Part shown: in pieces, positions 22,674 to 34,600 of the stretch | How the letters are laid out: every line of letters starts with the position of its first letter | How positions within the stretch are numbered: position 1 is the stretch's first letter | Assembly (NCBI GenBank): GCA_008931825.1 | Contig: QXVZ01027850.1 | Span: 1-35,725, forward strand | Length of the DNA stretch: 35,725 nt | From: Phallusia fumigata | Lineage: Eukaryota; Chordata; Ascidiacea; Phlebobranchia; Ascidiidae | Direction: 5' to 3' | Translations under genes and position numbers: made by a program | The notes under the pieces: model-generated | Told to the model about the DNA's origin: nothing | Databases searched by the model: none | Seen by the model: only the letters and a program-made list of their open reading frames with translations

Positions 22674-25600
22674 GTACATCTACCAATCGATTACTGCTGG
22701 TCGTCTGTCCTCGTCCACAATTAAAATGTACGTGGGCAACCCCGCAATTCCGTAAAATGTACAAAAGAGTGGAGTAATACAGTGTAATGGGGATCCAGTC
22801 TCATTTTTTTATGTGCAAATATTTTCAGGGGTAACCTACCTTTATGTACAATTTATAAATTTTTGGGATATGGTCCTGTTATAGGTCCTTTTAAGCATTA
22901 CCGTGACATCTATTAGTTTTGTTTAACCTTTCTTCTGCGCTTTGTCGCTGGCATACATGTAAGTATCTTATTTGTGTTTGTCAGCAGAAACCCATGTCAA
23001 AACAATGGCGTATGTTACGTCAGCGGCCAGGATACATCTTGTGACTGTTCGGGGACATCGTTTGCAGGAAAATACTGCGAAGAACGTAAGTATTTTGTCG
23101 AGTAAAAGTGTGAATAGACGCGATTTTGGCAATGCACATTGGATGCGAATGATAAGAGAATGAGAATGGGATGCTTTGATTCGCACATGGTTGCATCTTG
23201 CGTAAGCCGTAATGTTGGCCTGGAACGAAGTTTAAGCATGACATGCATTTGACTTGAACTTATCTTAGGTATCAATTTAATATAATCTAGCGGTTAATTA
23301 TGGTAACCTCCCAAAATTTTCAGTTTGTTAAGTTGTAATGTTTACACAAGACATAATGAAAATAACACGAGTCTGTGGTATAATATAAAGGGTTCAGGCC
23401 AATTTTAGAACAAAATGTATAGCAGGCTTGCACAAATCTATCGAACTAACCAACAAGTTTTTTTGTGCCTGGCGTTTGCACACTTCTGTTGCTTACACTA
23501 AATTGCATAATAATAATAATAATAATGCTTGATATTGGCTGAAAGCTTTTGGCCAGCTAATGATGGCGGACGCACCCGCAGGTAAGGTCACTGTTATTCA
23601 TCCAAAAACAGTCATGTATGTGTGTCTTATCTGTTTACCATTGTCCATGGTTCACTAACACTGGAACGTGCATTTCTGTGGAGTACATCACAACTCATGT
23701 AGTTATAGCATATCAGTCCAACGCTATCTTGGAACTCAGGGCCTGTAAACTTGATGGACATACGTTCATATTTTCAGACTAGTCCGGACTACTGAGGAAA
23801 CAAACATATTGTAACCTACTCTATAAGGTTTTACAGTGTGTGAACTGTAGCAAAAATGTCGTATAAAGGTAAATTAATGTATTGGCCATACAATAAATTC
23901 ATACAGATTAACTGTGTGCTAGACGTGACTTTGACCAAGATCTTGACAGTGACGTTGTGTTGAATCAGCGTAGAACGCGAATAAAAACGCTTAATTACAT
24001 TGTGACGCCCTATATTTACGAATGGCGGATTTTGGTTTGAGTTGGGGATGGAGTGGAGAGGGCGTCGTTTTAATTGGATAAGGTGTAGAACATATTTGCC
24101 ATCTGCTAAATCATCAGATTGAGTGGTAGGGACACAATACCATTAAAATTACCACCAAGCCAGAAATTAGTACGCAGTGATTTAAACAGTTTAAAACGCG
24201 TTTTAAAAGAATTATGACCGTAAACTAACAAACAAATGTTTTTTTGTACACTATCTGATTTTCTATTTTCGTGGTCGTTTTGTTAAGCGTTAAGCGGTGA
24301 AACAATCTCCGGGTTGGATTGTTACGTCACCGCTGTATCGAATGTCGATCATCTGGGATTTCGACGAGCCGGGGTCAGGAGGTTGCTCTCAAGGATATTA
24401 AGAACGCGATTCTGTGTTCAACTGTCTGTCGCTTTCTATTCTCGAAATTGATAGCATTTATGCATTTCTCTGTGGATAAAAACAAGTCCGCCGTTTCCGG
24501 TCGTCCGCAGTGGTCAACAGCGACTTGGCGATGCAATGGTTGAGAAGCACTTTTTGACTTTTAGTGAAGCGCCAGTGGATTATTTATTTTAATTTTTTTA
24601 CAAAAAGTATACGATGCCTGCAGCACACAAATGCTGTAAACAAAACATTTTTTGAGTTAAAATGTGTTTATTGTACGATTCGAAGCCCCACGGTTTATAG
24701 CCGTATCCTTGAGGGTACTGTATAAAACTGTACTATCAATGATTTTTAGGTCTGTGCGTTGCGCATGCGCACATCGTTTGAACCTCAATCGATAGCGAAC
24801 CAATCGCGCAGAGTTTATGGACCAATGAGCCGTCGAGTGTAAATCTTAAGCCCGTGTACTACGACAAAGATTACAGCCATTGATTGGCAATTTTAGCTTT
24901 TCCATTATTTTGCCATCATCCCGCGAGGCCTGTGACGTAAGCGATCGTCACGGGACGGCATTGATCGATCCTAGCACTTCAAAAAGCCTTAAATCGAAAC
25001 GCTAAGTTCAAGTTTTCCCAAGGCTAAACGGGAGTTAAGAATTGTAAGCGATCTGACAACATTGAGTCACTCTGGAATTTATAATTCACGTTCCTGTGGT
25101 GTAAGCAGATGACATTTCAAATAAAGTTTAAAAGACTCCCTCGGCAAAATCCACCATGGCAAAATGATTTCACTTGTGAGCAAAACATTTTTTACATTTC
25201 GACAAACGCTGTTGTCAAAATGTTTTGCACACAAGTACTGGCTTGTATCTTCTTTTCGAGATCTTTCTAAAACCGTGAATTGTGTACCTTCGGAATGATT
25301 TAAAAAAACGACTCCATGTTGTTTTTGTAAAATAGACAAAAAATAACTTGTTTTTTAATGGTTGGGGTCTGGTAGTGTGAAGATATTAGACACAGTCAAA
25401 CCAACAAAAACGTTCTAAATGACCAGAACCGTAAACGGATATAGAATTTCTGAGTACAGTATGTGTACTAGTCAAGGACCAAACCCTAAAGATCTGTCAT
25501 TATATCCATCGAGGCTGTATGCGGGACCAGCTGACAACAACTTTGCAACGTCAATTACCAAGACTGTGGTAAACGAAGACATCGCGCTTACATATAGAAA

Positions 25601-28600
25601 ACACTGCTCTCTGGGGGAGGTCCGTGTAATTTCAAGAACGCAAGTTGGCACGGGCGCGGGATCGATTCCCGCAGTGTCTGCGTGTAGCCGCCTGGAGTAG
25701 ATAGTCCCATGAGACCTGAGTTAATGGTGGCGGGTTTAAAGTTTTATTAACCTTTGTGGTTTGCATGTAGGTAAAGCTTATGCTAATTCCGTCTCCGCAC
25801 AAGCTTGTTCAACTCTATGTGACTGGTATAGTGACTTTTAAGAAGTCTTACCCGAAACTTGCTTGTTCCCGTGAAACGGCAATTTTTTGCGACCTGTGGA
25901 GGAAACTGGGGTCGTAAAATTTGTCGTTGAAAAGTAAACTACTTTACTTTCTGCTTCTTCAAAAATTTTCACCGCACATTTTAAAATTTTTCGAGGATTT
26001 TTACACAATCTTTCGTGAGACCAATAGGATTCACTGAGTCTTCGCCAATTGTGTGGTTTCATGTCAGTACAATTAATGCACAGAGTTACGAAACGTTCCT
26101 TTCGCATATTTTTCAATCCGTGTTTACTGTCCCTAGATTCATGATTCATGTTGCCCAGTAGTTGGTCGTTTTTACCCGTCGTGTTTTCATCTTTCACCAT
26201 TGTTCGAACGTCTTATTTGAGAGTGAATCATTTTGTAAATTACGGCCCGCAACAGGTGTCCGACAGGAAGAAGTCCAAACCAACTCTTTATGCTTCGACA
26301 ATGAATGTATCTATGAGTAACTAGCGGCAAAATTCCTTTTATTAAACAATTGTTTGCCAAATGACTACTACGGTTTGGACCTATGAAAATCAGGCACCTT
26401 CTGCATGTATACTAACCGCTGTTCAAAAAATATCATATCTTTGTTGCTATAAGCAACTAGCTTTATTGCAGTTTTAAGTCCTTTTGTATTAAAGAGCGAA
26501 AAATTCTAATTACTCTTTACTTTTCCATCATCATGCCTGTTCCTTTTTGAACCCATCATAAATGACCCCTTGCGTGTATTGCAGCGTATGACCAGGCGGT
26601 TGCTACATTTACTGGCGAGGAGTGGTTCAAGTACGAACTCTCGAACCGCGCCGTTTCGACTTTTCAAGACAAAATCTCCCTCTTCTTTCGAACCACGCAA
26701 CCCAACGGGCTGCTTTTTCACACAGGTAAGAATCTTCTGTTGTCATCTTTGGTTGAACATCCAAGAATGTTACTAAATTTTGTATCTTATTGATAGTGAT
26801 AATATATGTTTGCAATCTTTTTTGGAACCGTCTATACGTCGTGGTAGAAACTGTTAGTTAAGTGATTTGAGTGGGTGGCTTCGTAACGTGGGCTATTTAT
26901 AAGGGGTCAAACGCCATAAAATTACAATTTTACGTTATTGGTCCCCATGGGCAAAAGCATGTCGGCTGTGGTTAAACGATGATGGACCATTTACCAGGAA
27001 ATGGGCGGTGGTGGACCATTTACCAAACTTTTGTAAGATATAAAATTAAAGGCTTTAAAATAACACGCATGAAAATAGAACGGCGACTTAGATGGTAAGA
27101 TGAAACTTATAGTACTTAATGCTAAGCTGTCCATATCTGGCTTTAACGTAGATCCGAAGTGAGCCGTGGCACGTAAGTGGCAAGTAACGCCAATAAACAA
27201 CAAATGCAAATTCAAGTGATGGTGAAAAAACCTGATCCCACCTTCTTCTCCGCAAAGTTAATTTTCGTTGTAGCCGATCGTGTTGCGTGTTAAGTTACTG
27301 GGATGATCGCCCCAGCGCGACATGCGAACTGCGACATCGGGGGTCCCCGTAACGACAAGCGACATGTTTTATTGATGCCAAGGTTCAATGTTGTAACAGT
27401 GGGTCACGAACGAGTCACCTTCGATCGCGTGATGTTAATTCTGTTACCCGACATCGTTATATAACACAGAAGTTTGCGGTTTTTATGGTAAACTTTACTT
27501 CGTTGTTTACATTTTCTTTTAATTTAACCGGCACAGATGCTTAGATTCTAGTGTTTAATAATCCCCCCCAAAGGGGACACATATTGTCTTTTCTAACGGT
27601 CTTCAGGTAGTTTGGAAATACAAAAAATTTCAAAACGGTCTTCAGGTAGTTTGGAAATACAAAAAATTTCAAAACGGTCTTCAGGTAGTTTGGAAATACA
27701 AAAATGCTACTTAGTGTAAACGCATTTTCAAAACGCCTCAGGACGCAAACACTCAGCTGTTCAAGACCGACGTTTTATGTCATGCGACAAACTGATGTCA
27801 CACCTGTGTCCGAATAAAAAAACGTATACAAAACGTTGTTTGCAAACGCCAAAGGTTAACGTTTGTTAGAAGGCCTGTGGTCGATCAATGCCTTGTGGTT
27901 AACTAAATGTGNTTCGGAAATACAAAAATATTTCAAAACGGTCTTCAGGTAGTTTGGAAATACAAAAATGCTACTTAGTGTAAACGCATTTTCAAAACGC
28001 CTCAGGACGCAAACACTCAGCTGTTCAAGACCGACGTTTTATGCCATGCGACAAACTGATGTCACACCTGTGTCCGAATAAAAAAACGTATACAAAACGT
28101 TGTTTGCAAACGCCAAAGGTTAACGTTTGTTAGAAGGCCTGTGGTCGATCAATGCCTTGTGGTTAACTAAATGTGGAAGCGGTTACAGAGCCGAAATTCC
28201 CAAAGTCCTCGCACGTCGTCGCTCGGTGCAGAGGCATTCAGTGTCGCCACCGAGAGCTTGCTGATGAATTATTTACAGCCCACAGGCGAGCAGGCGAGCG
28301 TACTTTGAGGAAAACGGAGCCCAGCAAGCAACGCACCTTCAAACGGCCCGTGTGTGTGCCGCCCACCTGGGTTTTCTTCGATAACTGACTGGAAGCCCGC
28401 GGGACCCTAAAATATTCATGAACATCCACTTTCGCAGCGGCTAAAATTTTCAATAAACAGTTTCGCGCTGTGCTTCCGACCCATTAGTCATCCTTTTCCG
28501 TCGTCTCATTATCAACTATAGCGATGTTTACCTCTTTCCGACCACTAACTGCTCTTATCGCCCACGACCTGCAATTTGTTGGATCCGTGGTTTTTTGATG

Positions 28601-31600
28601 ATTCGCCTACGCTTAAATTACCTTTGTCGAAAGAGTGCTACAATTGGTAAAACAGAAATACGCACAGATGGCTAAAATTCAATTTAGCTTTGAAATTCAT
28701 TTAGGTTTTCCTCGTTGTCTGCTCACACGAAGGGCCTTTGCGGGTCTTATAATAAAGTCATTTCCAATCGCAGTAGTTTTTTTTTGCAATTTGAGTGTTA
28801 CAGTACATTTTAGGAGTGGCGTTCTGGCCGCAGAGGCCACAAGCTCTCCCGTCGCGTCCGCTCAGAAATGCGAATGTTCCCAAAACAACACCTTCAAAAA
28901 GTACTGCATGCATTTAAGGGTTGCAACATTAAACAGTGTTTGTCCCACTGATACGACGCTTTTCAATGGTATCGTCGGACCCCAACAACAAATTTTATGA
29001 GTTTTCATGTTAAAAGTATCAACAGTTTCACTAAGGAGTGCAACCCAGTCAGTTCTGTTTAAATGAAACTGTATTCCTATGTATGGGCACCTCAAAGGCA
29101 GCCCTCGTTAGACCCCTAAGGGTAACTATAAAGGGTTCTCACAGATTCTGTCCCTCCGATAGTAGGCATCTAAACATTAGCGACCACTGTAAACTCGTAA
29201 TATATAATATAGTGGTGAGTGGCGACGCTGCCCGCACCGACAGCAAGGCCCCGACTTTAAGTAAATTTAATATTTTTTAGGCAAGTCAGCTGACTTCGTG
29301 AGCTTGTCGCTTGCCAACGGGATCGTTCAAGTGGCGCTCAATCTCGGTGCAGGGGCATACACGATCGATGTGGAAAAACCCAACAGTGTTTTCAACGATG
29401 ACAAGTGGCACAGAGTGCAAGTCAATCGTTCGCTGAGCGAGGTGAGAGCGCTTGTAATTTTGCATGTAGACGCATTAACCCCGCTTTAAATAACAGATTT
29501 TTTGGCAACTAGTTGCTCACTTACTCCACAGCTTTTACGTGTCGGGGCAACACTTTGAGCCTTTTAAAGTTTGCCTTTGAGCCTAACGGGACTGTACCGT
29601 AAATTATATGTTTTAAAATCAATGTAGAGCGATGTTTTCGAGNCCTTTGAGCCTAACGGGACTGTACCGTAAATTATATGTTTTAAAATCAATGTAGAGC
29701 GATGTTTTCGAGAATAGGTATTTGGTACAAATCTGCTGTTAGCGTTTACATATCTAGCAATTACTTCATTACGATTTGGTTTAGGTATGTTATATACTGT
29801 AGTACATGCAAGCTTTTAATTCTAAGGCATATGCTGAAATTTGCCTATATTAGAATCTTTTCCTTGCCTGACCCCAAACCAAACGAACCTTTCCTTGATT
29901 ATCTTCACATGTTTGTATTTCAATAATCAAGTTTGGCATTTTAGTGATTTAATGCGACCTACGTGCATCGCGTCACAATTCATGTACTTGGTCGTTGAGA
30001 TTATTTTAGTCTTTGATAACGTCGTTCGTTTTGTTTGATATTTTCTGAAACAACACATCTGGTGCCGGTTGGTCGCAACGAGATGATCTTCCTGCTATAA
30101 ACCTTTCTATCATCCGATCGATTGTCGGTTTGGCGCCTATGAACAGGTTTTATTCGTTTGGCACAAACACAGTTCACACGAATCGTTAAACGGGATCGTT
30201 TAAGTGCTTCAAAACGCAATTGGGGATTCCACTGGATGATATACGTTTATAGGATCAATACAATGGCCTTGTTTGCTCAAAACAGCCAGATTGTGTTTGC
30301 TTCGAACGGTGTGTTGTCTCGTAGAAATACGCTTAATGTAGCCGATGTAAAATCATCATCACTTGGCCAAATTACAATTTGTAAAATGTTGGGTCAATTG
30401 AAATATAATGCCTAGTTTATTGTATACAGATCAAGGAAGCTAAGCTTAGGACATGATGTTCTCACATATTTTGCTTGTTCTCGTTCACCTTTTTGCCGCT
30501 TTCAAAAATCAAGTTTACCTTTGTTTTTAGACTAAATTATCGAGCTTGTTCATAGCATGGACTACTATACAATTCCTATTTAAAATTTGATGTGAAACTT
30601 TCATTTGATACAAAATTTTTGTTAATTTTAACGATGACAAACGAGTGTTGTTTATTTCCTGCTTCATAAAAATTACACCCACGGTAAGTATAAATGTTTC
30701 CCGGGTGAGAACCCCTGCTCAACATCAGAGCAAAGCCGCGAAAATTCCCCATATCACAAATTTCCCCATTTTCCCATCCTTAAAAACGTTTTGTATCGCT
30801 GATGGTGCTCATATCACGGCATATTTAATCAAACTATTGCATCACAAATACAGAAGGGAGACATCACTGGTCCTTCGTCCACGGTAAAGCAAATTTCGTC
30901 GCCTGCCATCCGTCCATTCACGTTGTCCCTATCGGTATCTCATCAACCCATTAAGTCGTTTTTGTATTCGCAGTCGTGTCCCGGCATTGCCTAACAACAA
31001 TGTCCCGCATTGTCGTGCCGCAATGTTGTTCATCCCTGGTGTAGTAAATCATTCCACACTGTGAAGTTAGAGCATCAGTCGGGGTAGCAATTACGTCCCC
31101 TGATGTCTATACCGTTGCCTTTGCGTTCTGAAACATGAAACAGGCATCTGTGTCTTGCTCTGTAAGCTTTTTTTCGCAGGAATTTATCCAACTGTGAAGC
31201 TTGTTAAATTATATAACCTGGTTTTGGGGCATTACACGTCTCTGGTCAATGCACACAGTTTCCCTTAGTCAAGGGGTGTGGGAGGCGGCGCCACCAGAAA
31301 AAGTAAGAACCCAAACGGACTAATTTATAGAAACACGTGGTCGTGTGCTCAGAGAGCTAACCACGACTTTTACCAGCGGTGGAACACATTTTTGAACACC
31401 GAACTTCGGCATATTTTGTTTTTTGTTTCATACAAAACACCTAGAAGAAGTTTTTGCAAATTTGTTGCTCCATAACATCTAGTAATTACTCCCGGAAACT
31501 AACCAATTAAATTGTGCTGTGTAATATGCCATGTTTGCGCAAAGCTTTGGGTACGACCACGTCGCCAAATCACCTCACCAACGGTCGGCAGTTTTATGGC

Positions 31601-34600
31601 GCATGAGTTACAGCTAATACTTACAGTGAGGTGTCAATTCCAAGGTCCACGATTTCGCAATAACCAGGAAGTTTGCTTCTCAGTATTGAGTTGCTGAAAT
31701 CGGAATATCCTTATCGCTTATACCAGACACTCCCGTCCGCAAGCACAGATAAAGTGCAGTCTCTCACGGGCCTGACGGACCCCCGCATCAGTGACGTCAG
31801 TAAAACAATGACGTCACGTATCATGATTCGCGGTGCATGTATAATTAAAGGGCGGCGGCGATGGTTGAAAAACACCAGCCGCAAAAAGTAGTGACGCACT
31901 GGAAAGCAATCCAAAATGTAACCGGAGGTATAAATTAATCTGACGTCATGTCATCATTTGAGTATGATGTAATTTTGTAGTTTGGCCTGATACTGTTTTC
32001 AAAAAGTAGAAATAAAAAACAACGTCGTTTATGAAGGATAAACAACAACAGTGAGGTAACTAGCCCATTTATCACCTTTAAAAAAAACAAATCTTGTCCG
32101 ATCTACTGCAAGTACACACCACGACAACTATAAACGTAAAACACGAAGTGTGATTGCGAGTCTTTTTTTGCAAGATGCAACACAGCGCCAATACCATTGT
32201 CGAAAAAATATTAAAAAGCGATTGCGCTGAAATATTTTCCAATTTGGAAACATATGTTACGCAGGGATTAACGTTCACTTGAAAGGCGCCACATTCGCAA
32301 TAGCTTTCCTAAATGCTCGTCTGTCATCTAGCAATGGACAGCTCTTCAGCTTACATAATTCCACAACCGCACGGGTTACCATGGCAACGCGGATTAAATA
32401 TTACATAATCGACCTCGCGGCAGAATCTTTGACGTGCATTGAGGGAATCTTACTGCAAGGCTGTTAGCGCTGGCCGAAATGTCACCGCTAGACGGCGCAG
32501 TTTATTACGCTTGTGTCGGGATGACACGTCCGAAGTCGGTCCCTGCAAACGGGGCATGACGTTGCACTCACACTGCTTTATTATGTGCGGCTGTACACAC
32601 ATATGTAGCATTCATGTTAAGTTTGATATGCAGTTTGACAGCGATGTTGTGTGCGTTGCTTCTGACCAGATGTTAATGTACTGCAGTAAGTTTTATTACT
32701 TTATTTTCGTCTACTACCTATTTTACCGTCGTTTTATCACGTGGTCAATGCTCGTTACGAGGGAATGTAAGGCGGTCAGCCACGATGTTTCAAACTGGTG
32801 AAATGCATTCTTGAAATCGAACATAAACTTTAACAGATTTTTACCTTTTTTCAACGAATTTAAAACGCTTTAACATATTTGACCACGAAAAATCGCTGTA
32901 AGCAAGTATTCAACATGATCTATGTTGAACTGCAACGCTTTTTTGCTTCACAAAAGTGTCATGTCCAACTAAGTAAACGATTCCGCTTAATTTGCACAAG
33001 GTACGGGTGATAGTGGACGACATTGATCTGCTAAACAACATGGACCATGAAGACTTCCGCGAACTCACCCTCGACAACGCCATCTACGTGGGGGGAAGCC
33101 CCGATACCGCAAACCTGCCCGGCACTCAATTTTCCAACACCAACTTTGTTGGCTGCCTCAAAGAGGTGAGTGATCGTGTTTTTGATCTTCAGGGAAGTTT
33201 TAATTCGTTTTCTGTATAATTTATAACTCCATAATGCGCTTGTATGAGGAAGTTTGATCCGTGTCCATCGAGTTCTACAAGTGAGGCATGCAACTTTTTG
33301 TTCAGTATGATAACGTAGCGCGGAGAATGGAAATACCCGAGATTTCCCCGCGCAGCCGAACCGCGAGGTTAATAGTCGTGATTTTCTGCCGGTCAATTCA
33401 GTTCCATGAGTTTGCCCATTCGGACCTTACGGTTTTTCCTCCTATAATTGCATATTCTGTGGAACGAAAAAAAACGAGCGCAATGCAAGTCCCAAAAAGT
33501 AAACTTATCTTGACCCCGGGCAACGATACCTAAACGAAAATTCGCGTGAGGTTCCGACACTAGAAGTTCCACGAAATGATGTTTTAATTGCTACAGGCCC
33601 GCCTTTCGTTCCAAGACAAACATCGCATGGAAACTTTGTGCCAATAATTGTAACACCGCCCTTTGATGACCAAGATCAAATTTCACTGCGGCCCTCGTAT
33701 TCTCCGTCATCTTTATCTCACTTTCGTGGGCCCTTTTAATTATTTACGCCTTGATGCTTGGCGTTTTGAAATTACGCAACCGCAACGCATACACCTCCGC
33801 AATTTGGTTCGTCCGCTGACTACGACTGGTGCTTAATTATGCACGTAGTAGACTCTCGCCAATTCCAAGGAACGTGGCCCTTCGGTATAAAACACCGTAA
33901 TTGCTACGTTAAGGGGATTTCCAAAAACCGCCTTACGTTTTATTAAACTTTGGCGTTTTTGCGAGTGACTCATTTGGGTGCTTATGCATCTGCTGCAAGG
34001 GGTTAGTCATCAGTTTAATGGGTTGCTTTACATGCGTAATAAACGATACAAGATCGTTTTTTTGCAAAAATGGTATGCTCATACATATAATACTGTGTAC
34101 CTGTCAAACTTGCCCTTCAAGACTTGATGCTCACCGATATCATTTTTGTAAGCACACCTTGTTTGGGTAAACACGATGACTTTAATATTCACTATAACTG
34201 TATTTGACACTTGTTTGACAACCTTTTACATTTAACTTATTTGACACCTTATTACATAAACTTCCAAAGCAAATATAATGCGAGAATTTTAGCAGTTAGC
34301 CGTGACCACAACATGATTAATGTTGCAGCCACGGCTGAATGGATTAAACTCGTAATCAGTCCGCTTTCGAGGTACTGAAGTTCCGTTGAATTATTTTTTG
34401 TTTGATTTTCGCTATTTTCGAGATGTTGACTTTAATTTAGCTTGAATTCCCCGAGTCGGAACTTTGTCGCTCAAATCGTGGCCCCCTTTGATGCCGACCA
34501 AGAGAGTTCAATCGATCCAAAACTATAAATACACTTCCATCGAGGCCCACTGCATGCAACCCGAGTTAAACCCGTCTTAGAACGCCATGTATCTTGACGA

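Larger units (their letters stand above)
26726..29280 (+). other. Neurexin intron 3
   Basis: 2.56 kb. Holds a 39-bp minisatellite and its contig-overlap duplicate around N27912, and a GC- and CpG-rich patch at 28176-28400 with open frames on both strands but no recognised product or clear splice sites. Open frame 28635-29000 (plus) is unrecognised. Confidence 0.6.
29442..33000 (+). other. Neurexin intron 4 (SS2 position)
   Basis: 3.56 kb. Holds the duplication at N29643, three consensus CRE sites within 157 bp (31792-31948), and one phase-compatible 30-nt candidate microexon (30854-30883). No other gene seen. Confidence 0.6.

Noticed and set aside
22674..22755. Neurexin exon 1 frame running on to a stop at 22755, as a short secreted LNS1 form
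   Set aside because: The donor at 22674 fits the phase of the EGF exon. Read-through would remove the EGF cysteines, and nothing supports its use.
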